DNA from: Ovis canadensis
Lineage: Eukaryota; Chordata; Mammalia; Artiodactyla; Bovidae
Length of the DNA stretch: 64,000 nucleotides
Direction: 5' to 3'
NCBI RefSeq assembly: GCF_042477335.2
Contig: NC_091254.1
Location: 95,383,501-95,447,500 of the forward strand
Below the pieces are notes generated by a model, which did no database searches, had not been told where the DNA came from, and saw only the letters and a list, made by a program, of their open reading frames with translations. Shown in pieces: positions 55,006-64,000 of this stretch. The first letter of the stretch is position 1; each line of letters opens with the position of its first letter. The position numbers and the translations under genes are program-made.

Positions 55006-55998
55006 CAAGACTAGAATCTTCTTTCCTGGGCACAGCAGAGATGGCCAGAGCACAGAGGGCGGGAGCGGTGTTCTCCGAGAGTCTGCCTCGGGCTCTGCGG
55101 AGTACAGACACACACTAAGATAATGCACACTTGAGCACACAGGGGTGGCTCCTTGCTGGGAATGTGTCTAGGACTCACACCATTCCAGCTCCCTGGAAAC
55201 GTTTCTTGACGGCTCTTGCCCTGTGTCCCTGAAACAGAATTCAATTTAGTGGTTTGCGGGGTGTGCCTCTGCCCTCGTCCGAGATGGGCAAAGCTTGGAG
55301 GGACAGGAAGGAATTAGACGGCAGAGCATCTAAGCAAAGGGTGAACAAATGGGTGGCGTGTGGATTTCTCCCTCTGACATGGCACATGGACTCGGTGGAT
55401 TCTTGTACACGTAATGAAGTGCCAGCAGATGAAGAGCAACATATCCAAGTCCACATAGGAGACAGGGAAGAGCAGAATTCAAGTCCTATCTTTGGAGTCC
55501 CACCAAGGGGAACCCCAGGGCTGGTGCCGTGATGGATGGGAGTGCTCTTAGGAATACAGGCCAATTCCCAAAAGGACGCTGTCTCAGAAAAAAAAAAAAA
55601 AAAAGATGGTAGTTGCTGGTGTCTCAAAACAAGAATGACCTATTGATCACCTATTGATCTGGACACCTCATCAGAGGAAAGACACTGGAAGTTCAACAGA
55701 GTAAAAGGAGAAAAAGATGTGACCACACGTGTATGTCCCTTGAGTCGATGAACCAAGTCATAGGAGTTCAAAGTGTTCATGAAATGAACAAATACATGAT
55801 AAATGTCACAAGCATTAATGTGTCCCCACTATCCACAAGTGTCCCAGAGAAGGGCCCTGGCTAGTTTTCTTAGTTTAATAAAATCCTGCCTCCAAATTAT
55901 GCAGCCCCCACAGTCTAATTAAACCTGACTTCTTGCCAAGACTCTCTAAGTGTTTTCCAGGGCATCATTCTTTTAGCCTTTTTAAAACGTTGTGAACA
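55006..55998. other. Unique sequence with an A17 tract
   Basis: A perfect A17 at 55588-55604 suggests a retroposon end, but I find no SINE, L1 or gene-like sequence with AATAAA upstream. A frame of 128 codons (55241-55627, minus) and one of 92 (plus) overlap in this GC-richer block and match nothing I know. Confidence 0.45.
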
Positions 55999-56178
55999 TA
56001 GTGAAAGTGAAAGTCGCTCAGTCGTGTCCAGCTCTTCACGATCCCATGGACTATAAAGTCCCTGGAATTCTCTAGGCCGGAATATTGGAGTGGGGAGCCG
56101 TTCCCTTCTCCAGTGGCTCTTCCCAACCCAGAGATCGAACCCAGGTTTCCCGCATTGCAGGCAGATTCTTCACCAGCA
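55999..56178 (-). repeat. Bov-tA SINE
   Basis: Tail-first, starting 'gtgaaagtgaaagtcgctc', with a body deletion after 'ccatggactataaag'. The head ends at 'gcagattcttcaccagc', so the 5' terminus is missing. Confidence 0.9.
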
Positions 56179-56934
56179 TATGAATCAGCGATGTTGGTAT
56201 AATTGGATTTATGTTAGAGAATGCATTGTAATTAATATACCAACATTTCTGATTCAGAGTTCACGGAGAAAATTATTCTCTTCTGCAATGAATTACCTGT
56301 GTCTTGAGTACTTTCTGAAAACCTATCACCACTCAATTACACCCATTACATCCTAGAAAACCTTCTGCCAGGTTCTTTGTGACCCATTAAACATGGAGTC
56401 AGAAGAACTTCCGTATCTATTAAAAATATATTAGACTCTTACCAAAACTGAAACATACTTTTCTTCAAATTCAGAAACAGAATTTCGGAGAAAATCAATT
56501 ACTGGAATTTTCATGTTCTTCTGTGATAAAAAAAAAAAATGCAAATATAAGCCAATCATGAGTGAAATTGTTAAACGGGCAAAGTGCCTTCAAGACTTTG
56601 CATTTTCAGGCACTCAGTATTTTCAGTGTCTAGCCTTCCCCCATCACTAAGAGAAGGACTGGTCAACTTATTCATAGCAAAGTGTCGTGAATTGACATTT
56701 ATGTAACCTCAGAATTGAAATATGTCAGAGACCAGCCAGCCCAAACTTCTGCCTAATACTGTAATCTTCTCTTCATTATCCTTGAGAAGCAAACATCTCT
56801 GTTACTCACACGGATCAATCCCTTGCCCATCGCGCTGCCAAGCCAGCTCTTTCAGAGAGCGCTGACCTCCTAGGGGTCAGGTCACCTTTTTCAGCTTTCA
56901 TCCATTACCCATTTTTGATGCCACAGACAAGAGT
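56179..56934. other. Unique AT-rich sequence
   Basis: About 750 bases with an A13 run near 56528. No gene seen. Confidence 0.5.
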
Positions 56935-57075
56935 ATGTCCAGGCTTATGTGTGACAGCTCTCCAGGTATTTGAAGAAAGTTATTTTGTTCTCAAGTGGCC
57001 CTTTCACTGGCTTATTTAACTCCAGTAATTTCAACTTTTCCTCTTATGCTATGATTTCCAAATGACTAATAACTC
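56935..57075 (-). mobile_element. Probable L3/CR1 LINE fragment
   Basis: 'gacagctctccaggtatttg', 'aagaaagttattttgttc', 'tttcaacttttcctcttatg', 'ctatgatttccaaatg' parallel the reverse-oriented CR1/L3 segment. It is very old. Confidence 0.5.
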
Positions 57076-57176
57076 AATCAATTCTATTAGAATGTCTTAG
57101 TTTGTAAATATTCGTCCCACAAGTATGTCACTCAGAAAAGCTTCCTTCTGGTGACAGCTTCTGGAGATGGGTTATA

Positions 57177-57417
57177 GTATTTTTGGAAAGAGCTCAGATA
57201 TCAAAACCATATAGACTGCTAGTTCTGAACCCAGGTCTTACACAGACCCACAGTATAATCTTGAGCAAATTACATAACCTTCCTGTTTCTCATCTGTAGA
57301 AAAGAAATCACAGCACATGATAAAATTATGTCGAGAACTAAGGAAAATCAAAGTGGGGAGACCCCTCTCCCAGCACAGGGTGGTAATCCCTCAGTGAACA
57401 TCTATCATTATTACAGT
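57177..57417 (+). repeat. Near full-length MIR SINE
   Basis: Runs from 'gagctcagatatcaaaacc' through 'aatcttgagcaaattac', 'ataaccttcctgtttctc', 'atctgtagaaaagaaatc' to a recognisable 3' end ('cagcacaggg', 'cagtgaacatctatcatt'). It is the most complete MIR in the window. Confidence 0.72.
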
Positions 57418-58416
57418 TCACTTTTACGTGCTAGAAGACAGTGACACCCAGAGATAAACAAGCTGCCTAATATATCCAGATGCGTATGTGAATATTCGAG
57501 AAGCAAGAATATTGCTTATCTCCCGAGAATGATTTCTCTGTGTTTTGAATTCTTTCCCCTGGCTCTAATTCAAGGGTACAGATTAAGCCACTGTTTTTTG
57601 TGAAGTGACACTTTCTCTATTTCAAGTGTTTCAACTCTGGAAATTGAACGGCAAAGTTTTCCAAAATCCCAAAGCAGTGCTTGTGTTTTCTAATTTTATT
57701 TGAAATAAATTATCTCCCAGGTCATAAATTCTTTATATCATCAAGCAGTTCTTCACGGGTGCTCTAGGAAAGATTTGTGTTATTGCTGACACTAAATCTA
57801 CACCAAACACCTCTTTCCCTCGCTATAGAAATTTCTACGAATATGGCACGATTTAGGAGTTCCACTTCTAAGTGTCCCACTGTAGGGCTAGCGTCCAGAG
57901 GGGAAAAATCAGAGAGAGACAGACAAAGGCACCATTCGCTCTGTTCATGCTCTGAGATTAAGAGGCTCTTTCACACTCACTGGCCCTGCACAGGTGGCCT
58001 CTGTAAGATCATGCTCGATCTAAAACAACATTGAAATCGAGGCAGTTGGATTTTTAAACCTGAGATGCTCTGGAAGGCAAATAGATCTCCTTTCAAACTT
58101 TATAGGAGAAATTCTGACCTCAGAAAACTCTTCCTTTTCTAACGTCCCTGTCTTGGGATCTGCTGGTTTAGAGCTCTGGGCATGATGGGAGCTAGAGGAG
58201 ATATCCCAAGTGTGCAAAATCGAGAGAACTTGTTCCAGCGTACACAAGCGAGTAACTAGCTTGAAGGGGATGGAAAGATGGTTTGTTCAGTGAGGATCTG
58301 ATTCATGTCTACTGGCTCCATTTCCATTCCCAGGGGAACCAGAAGCGCCTCCAACCCTAGACTTCGAGGCTTCTGAAATTGCTCACAAACATTATCCTAA
58401 TGTCTCTCTTTCTGTA
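57418..58416. other. Unique sequence
   Basis: About 1 kb. Frames at 57777-58034 (plus) and 58020-58247 (minus) abut, but neither has a known domain or flanking splice signals I trust. Confidence 0.5.
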
Positions 58417-58562
58417 TTGCTGTTGCTGTTGAGTTGCTAAGTCGTGTCCAGATCTTTTGCAACCCCATGGACTGTAGCCTGCCAGGCTCCTCTGTCCATG
58501 GGATTCCCCAGACAAGAATCGTGGAGTGGGTTGTCATTTCTTTCTTCAGGGGATCTTTCCAA
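58417..58562 (-). repeat. Bov-tA SINE, head missing
   Basis: Tail with (tgt)n, then the body to 'ttcaggggatctttccaac', where it stops short of the tRNA head. Confidence 0.88.
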
Positions 58563-58697
58563 CACTTCTATTAACATATGGAAAATAACAGCAACGTCTA
58601 ATATTTGTACACTGCTTTACAGTTTACAAAGTTGTTTCAAATCCACCATCCTAATTAATTTTACCAATGCCATATTCCTCTAATGTTCATTATCGTT

Positions 58698-58914
58698 CAT
58701 GCTTCCCTGGTTATTCAGACAGTAAAGAATCTGCCTGTAATGCAGGAGACCCCAGTTCAACCCCTGGATCACGAAGATCCCTTGAAGAAGGGATTGACTA
58801 CCCACTCCAGTATTCTTGCCTGGGAAATCCCCAGGACAGAGGAGCCTGGTGGGTTACAGTCCATGGGGCTGCAAAGAGCCAGACACAATTGAGCAAGTAA
58901 CACTTTCACTTCTT
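58698..58914 (+). repeat. Bov-tA SINE
   Basis: Complete copy beginning 'gcttccctggttattc'. A 7-mer 'ttcatgc' near both ends may be the duplication, partly overlapping the head. Confidence 0.92.
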
Positions 58915-58999
58915 TTTCATGCCTTCTAGATCAGCACGCTTGTTTCTAAGATCTCCTCCATCAGAAACTTTAAACATAACATGACTTAGCCAAGACTGA

Positions 59000-59735
59000 C
59001 CATACCAAATGTGTTAATAATTCAACATGGCTTTTCAACCTCCCTTTGGGCAAAACCGTGTCCCCTCCACCTTCAAAGCCTTGCTCTCTCCTGTGAGTCA
59101 TGATTCCAGTTTCCACGTCACCAGCTGGAAGGATCTGCCACCAGACCAGGAATCTTTATGGTGCCAGCTACCCCGTAGCTTCTCTTCCCTGGATCGTTTC
59201 ATTTGTCCCTCGACTTACCTTCCTGTCTCTTTGGCCTGAGCCCCTCTCCTTCACTCTCCACTTTGCTGCTCGAGTGATTTTTCAAAACCATAAATCTTAG
59301 CATGCCACAGTCTACTTTAATACCCATCATGATGCTCCAAACAGCTGACCCCAGCCTGTGATGATCCGAATTCCATCTTTCTCTGGGTTCGACTCCCACC
59401 GTCCACGTCACGTGCTCCCTGACCCCTACGGTCCACACTCCAGCCACATCAAACCATTCAACGTGTGCGAGCCCGTCAGAACATTTCCTGCTTTTATCCA
59501 TTTTCAAAGAATTCTATTTGAAATGCATTCTCCTGCCCAGTGAACATAGGCAGCTCCTGTTGATCCTTCAGAAACCTTTTGCCCTGTGAAGGCACCCTTC
59601 TCTCTCGAAGGCAAGCTGGCCATCCCCGCTGGAACCGCCCCAGGGCTTTGTCTCATCATGCTGTGTCCTAGCCACGCGTTCACACATCCGTCACTCCTTT
59701 CCAGCTAACGGATACTAGAGGACCATCTTGGGTGT
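59000..59735 (+). mobile_element. L2 LINE 3' region
   Basis: Ordered L2-like blocks: 'tgctcgagtgatttttcaaa', 'ccataaatcttagcatgcc', 'tgatgctccaaacagctg', 'cctgacccctacggtcc', 'actccagccacatcaaacc', 'aatgcattctcctgccc', 'gttgatccttcagaaacc'. Non-coding and diverged; the several frames of 60-100 codons here are by-products of its C-rich composition. Confidence 0.68.
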
Positions 59736-60697
59736 TTTTTCTCTGGGCGTACTTAGGTGTGTTGATTACCCGAATGAATGACCCAATACATAAACCATCA
59801 GAAGCAGCAGAGACTCAGGACTGTTAGGAATTTTCCCAGCCACGTTATAAAGGCACCGACTCTGACACTGGCTCGAAGTTTTCACTTGGTTTTGGTTAAG
59901 GCCCGAGTCCCAGCGGCAGGACCATCTAAAGAAAAAATCCGTAAAGTCATTAAGCTCCCTGAGAAGTTCTAATGTTTCCTGCCAGTTGTTTGACTAAGTC
60001 TTATGACTATTCACCAGTCCGGCCCATTAAAGATTATAAAGACCCTTACAAGCTGGATACTGTGCTAATTCGTCCTAAAGCCCTGAAGTTACCATGCAAG
60101 ACCCCACGGAAAGTCCACCATTGAACAAAGTAATACATGAGCTGGAGGGAAATTACAAATTGAGGCCAAGAATTGATCTGGGTTGGAGGGGTGGGGGGTG
60201 GCGGGGAATTGTACATTTGTCTCAGAATTCAAGATACTTCTTAAAAGAGAAAAAAAAAAAAAACCCACCCACACAGAATTTCATCAGCTAACTCTGCTGA
60301 TGAATTTGTTTTCAACAGCCCTGGCACCAAGTGCAGAGTTAATGTCTATCCAGGAATTTAGCACGGCAGGGAGAAGGTGGGGGAAAAACAGAAGTTTCTA
60401 GCTGTATGCTTCCACTGACACAGCTTTCCAGAAACTCCATCCGATGGAGAGGAAAATCATTTGCCTGCTCCCCCATGACGGATGGTATCATGATTCTGAC
60501 AGGACACGTCTGCAGGAAAGAGAAAAGTTCACACCTTGAGACATGCTATCTGCCCACAATCTCCAAGGCTAACATCCCGTGGCAATTCATTTGGTTTAAT
60601 AAACTACAGCAACTTATTCGAAGGTCTAAGAATCTGCCAAGTCCAATGAGATGATTTGATTGGAATAACCTGTTCTCACTGCTCTGCCCATTTAAGA
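59736..60697. other. Unique sequence
   Basis: Contains a G-rich run (about 60183-60206) and an A14 tract (60250-60263). Overlapping frames at 60089-60401 and 60406-60654 are unrelated to any family I know. Confidence 0.5.
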
Positions 60698-60908
60698 GAA
60701 GTGAAATTCGCTCAGTCATGTCTGACTCTTTACGACCCCATGAACTGTAGCCCGCCACGCTCCTCTGTCCTCGGGATTTTCCAGCCAAGAATACTGGAGT
60801 GGGTAGCCATTACCTTTTTCAGGGGATCTTCCCGACCCAGGGATGGAACCTGGGTCTCTTGCATTCTTAGTGGCAGATTCTTTACTGCCTGAGCCATCAA
60901 GGAAGACT
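60698..60908 (-). repeat. Bov-tA SINE
   Basis: Complete but moderately diverged, with an insertion ('cattcttagtgg') in the head. Ends 'gagccatcaaggaag'. Confidence 0.92.
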
Positions 60909-61126
60909 GACATTCAAGAGCAGGGTTACACTACTTTCCACTGGACCCAGCTGCATTCCAGAGTTTGCCCTCAATTGTGTTAATGATGTGAACTTAGAGC
61001 TTAAATAACATTTGCCCTTTCAAAGTCTGACTTCATTTAAAGGGAGAGTGAAACAGTTAGAAATTTGTTTTGCCCGATTAGTTTATCTAGGAAGAGATTT
61101 TTATCTTTTTATATCATAATACAGGA

Positions 61127-61335
61127 CTTTCAGGCGGCTCAGTGGTAAAGAATTTGTCTTCAAAGCCTGAGATCTGAGTTAGATCCCTGGGTCAGGAAGA
61201 TCCCCTGGAGAACGGAATGGCTACCCACTCCAGTATTCTTGCCTGAAGAATTCCAGGGACAGAGGAGCTGGCCGGCTATATGGTCTGTGGGGTCCCCAAA
61301 AGTCGGCCACCACTAAGCAGCTGGCACAACACAAC
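61127..61335 (+). repeat. Bov-tA SINE, first of a tandem pair
   Basis: Diverged copy ('caggactttcaggcggctc', 'aagtcggccaccactaagc') ending in (acaac)n. Confidence 0.9.
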
Positions 61336-61339
61336 TGGC

Positions 61340-61545
61340 TTCCCTGGTGGCTCAGTGGTAAAGAACCCGCCTGCCAATGCAGGAGATGCAGGTTCAGTCC
61401 CTGAGTCAGGAAGATCCCTGGAGAAGGAAATGGCAACCTACTCCAGTATTCCTGCCTGGGAAACCCGATGGACAGAGGAGCCTGGTGGGTTACAGTCCAT
61501 GGGGTTGTAAAAGAGTCAGATGTGATCAGCCACTAAGCAACAGCG
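61340..61545 (+). repeat. Bov-tA SINE, second of a tandem pair
   Basis: Closer to consensus than its neighbour, with a full head 'tggcttccctggtggctc'. It inserted into or next to the tail of the first. Confidence 0.94.
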
Positions 61546-62763
61546 CATGTGATACACCAGTCATTGACGATATGTGTTACTACACAAGCTCATAACAAAC
61601 GTTTGTATTTATATCAAATTATTCTATCCCATAGTTATTATTGTTACCTATTAGAAAGCGAGAGGGATGGTCAGGACTAGGGTCTCCAGGTTTACCATGT
61701 CTTTCCATTCTTTGAAATAGGTTTCTATTTCAGTAGGAAATTTCTTTTAAGGCAAGCAAAAAAATCATTTTATATCAATAGTGAGTCAAGGCTTATCTAT
61801 TGCTAAACTCTCAATGGTTCTGTGCAGCCTAGAATCTATGATTTGGGGCTCAGATGACTTACAGAAGCTTCATACAGAAACCATGGTCATTTTCTCTCTG
61901 CTTGCCATGTAAGAGTATCAGTGTTAACCCACTGCTCTCTGCCCGCCCCTGCCCCACCCCATCAAGGTCACCATGAAACTCCTGCTCTTAGGGCTCATCC
62001 CAGGCTCTTTGGAGATGCCAGCAGGCAAGCTATAAAATAGCATGCATTGATTTTATTTTTTTAAGGAATAGCATATTTGATTAAAATCTAAGAATAAGTC
62101 TGACTCTAACAGACAATTAATCCCAGATCCTGATCTTGCCAAATAAATGTTTACTACTTAGAAAAGAATTATTATTTTTTAATTAAATGCTGATCATAGA
62201 ACCAAAATATGGGATAAACTAACTCAAACTTATTTTTTATTTTTTCCCTGCTTGGAGATTTACAATAAATATAAAAATATAATTAAGTTACGAACTAGAG
62301 TTTTATTTAAATCCATTCAAAGCCGCATACCAAACAAAGGCAAGATTTTAAACCTATAAACCAAAAAAAATAACCTTAAATTAAACCTCAACATTTCCCA
62401 TGAAAGCAACACTTAGATTATAATTAAGAATTTTTAAGCTACTAAAAATAAATTTTTATTTGCTCTAATGCATTGCTTAGAAACATGCTCTATTGCATGC
62501 AGGTAAAGCTAGATCGATCTGAAAGTTTTGCTAATGTTATTCCCTGTATTAAATACGTTCATGTAGAAATAAAACAAAGGAGCAAAGTCAGTATTAAAGC
62601 ACTGTGGAGTTTTAGGTAACAAACACTAACTGAAATTAGAGTTCAATCAGGAAAAGCATTTCAAGGGAAATTTAGCATAACACCTTTAAATAGGCCCAAG
62701 TAACAAGACACTCAGTCAGCCTGCCTTCCTTTGAGTTCTTGCATTCTTTCACTCTGTGCAATG
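61546..62763. other. Unique, strongly AT-rich sequence
   Basis: About 1.2 kb; 62040-62500 is the most AT-rich unique block in the window, with many A/T homopolymers. No repeat end or gene is recognisable. Confidence 0.5.
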
Positions 62764-62967
62764 CTGTGCTTAGTCGCTCGGTCATGTCTGACTTTTTGTG
62801 ATCCCATGGCCTGTAGCCCGCCAGGCTCCTCTGTCCATGGGGATTCTCCAGGCAAGAACACTGGAGTGGGTTGCCATGCCCTCCTCCAGGGGATCTTCCC
62901 AACCCAGGGATCAAACCCAGGTCTCCACATTGCAGGTGGATTCTTCATTGTCTGAGCCACCAGGGAT
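62764..62967 (-). repeat. Bov-tA SINE, first of a reverse pair
   Basis: Complete tail-first copy ending 'gagccaccaggga'; its final bases merge into the next element. Confidence 0.94.
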
Positions 62968-63090
62968 GACCAAGATACCTGGAATGGGTAGCCTATCGCT
63001 TCTCCAGGGGAGTTTCCCGACCTAGGAATTGAACCATGGTCTCCTGCATTGCAGGCAGATTCTTTATCAGCTGAGCTACCCGGGAAGCCC
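62968..63090 (-). repeat. Bov-tA SINE, truncated, second of a reverse pair
   Basis: Starts within the body ('tacctggaatgggtagcc') and keeps the head to 'gagctacccgggaagccc'. The tail half is missing because the first SINE abuts it. Confidence 0.92.
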
Positions 63091-63154
63091 TTTCTTTCAC
63101 TCTACTTATTTTTTAACAAAGATAAGAGAAAGAGCAACCGCTGCTCAAAAGTAA

Positions 63155-63433
<279 letters not shown>

Positions 63434-63567
63434 GCTGTTCCTTGTGCCTGAGGCAATGATGACCCTTAGTTCCATTCCTGTTTAAACACCTGGATTCCCC
63501 GCCATAATATCTGTTGCCACCTATAGCTAGAATGAAGTGTTGTCTTGGAACCTATTGTACATTTAAG

Positions 63568-63573
63568 AATAAA
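63568..63573 (+). terminator. Inherited polyadenylation signal AATAAA
   Basis: Lies 7 bases before the A-tract of the TMA7 retrocopy, as expected for the 3' end of the source mRNA. It is a carried-over signal and may not be used here. Confidence 0.85.
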
Positions 63574-63601
63574 CTTTTGTAAAAAAAAAAAAAAGAAAGA
63601 A

Positions 63602-63615
63602 AGAAAAGACAACTG
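63602..63615 (+). repeat. Right target-site duplication of the TMA7 retrocopy
   Basis: Exact copy of 63190-63203, following an A-rich tail with (gaaa)n interruptions. Confidence 0.95.
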
Positions 63616-63797
63616 CAACTTTTGGTAAACATTGAGCTTCGCAGAACAGATTTCTCATTCCTCTAACTTATGCATCAAAATTAGGTTCTTCATCCCATAT
63701 GAACATAAATTAAGAGATGCCTAGGTTTAGGTAGGGCAAAATCAGAAGACGCTGTTTCTGGTTTTAGGAGAATTGGGCAGCTCTTCTAAGCAGTACT
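63616..63797. other. Unique sequence
   Basis: About 180 bases between the retrocopy and the last SINE; nothing recognisable. Confidence 0.5.
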
Positions 63798-64000
63798 AGC
63801 TTCCCTGGTTGTTCAAACAGGAAAGAATCTGTCCACCATGCAGGAGACCCAGGTTCTATCCCAGGGTCGGGAAGATCCCCCAGAGAAAAAAATGGCCACC
63901 CATTCCAGTATTCTTGCCTGGAGAATTCCACGGACAGAGGATCCTGGCAGGCTACAGTTTACGGTATCCCAAAGAGCTGTACACAACTGAGCTACTAACT
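63798..64000 (+). repeat. Bov-tA SINE at the window edge
   Basis: Head 'agcttccctggttgttc' and body to 'caactgagctactaact', where the window ends, so its 3' tail and duplication cannot be seen. Confidence 0.92.

Noticed and set aside
59027..59543. Cluster of overlapping 60-100 codon frames on both strands
   Set aside because: They fall on an L2 LINE 3' region whose C- and T-rich composition depletes stops; no frame matches the L2 protein.

Overview
The window is mammalian, from a ruminant of the family Bovidae. The diagnostic signals are ruminant-lineage retroposons: about 40 Bov-tA / Bov-A / Bov-A2 SINE copies, eight BovB (RTE-type LINE) segments, and seven tRNA-derived CHR-type SINEs. Ruminant L1 3' ends and older pan-mammalian debris (MIR, L2, L3/CR1, MLT1 LTRs, Tigger- and Charlie-type DNA transposons) are also present. 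I cannot tell cattle from sheep, goat or buffalo by eye.

This is a gene-poor, intergenic or deep-intronic stretch. I found no multi-exon gene, splice-bounded coding exon, structural RNA gene or CRISPR. Nearly every open reading frame over about 60 codons lies on a retroposon or is a chance frame. The one recognisable cellular gene sequence is a processed, intronless retrocopy of TMA7 (63204-63601). It keeps an intact 64-codon frame, a polyadenylation signal, a poly(A) tract and a perfect 14-bp target-site duplication.

Layout. 0-12 kb: MIR fragments; a BovB end flanked by a 73/77-bp direct repeat; a three-level nest (BovB in Bov-tA in L1) at 2.7-3.8 kb; an MLT1-like LTR; a large BovB; a short interstitial telomeric tract beside a perfect hairpin. 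12-17.6 kb: a CpG-rich patch, then about 5 kb with few repeats that may hold conserved noncoding elements. 17.6-32.6 kb: an L1 split by Bov-tA, a chimeric double BovB, an LTR split by two SINEs, a Charlie-like element split by one SINE, and a twin-primed L1. 32.6-43 kb: mostly unique AT-rich sequence with scattered SINEs. 43-52.5 kb: more SINE-split L1 3' ends, a Tigger-like element, an 814-bp BovB and a 184-bp octamer satellite. 52.5-64 kb: unique sequence, an old L2, SINE pairs and the TMA7 retrocopy.

Nothing here looks like an undescribed molecular system. The notable content is retrotransposition history: repeated SINE insertion at one spot in L1 3' ends, long or chimeric BovB junctions, twin priming and a clean retrogene. 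Repeat names rest on remembered consensus sequences, not on a search, and outer edges are usually good to about 5-15 bases except where a duplication fixes them.
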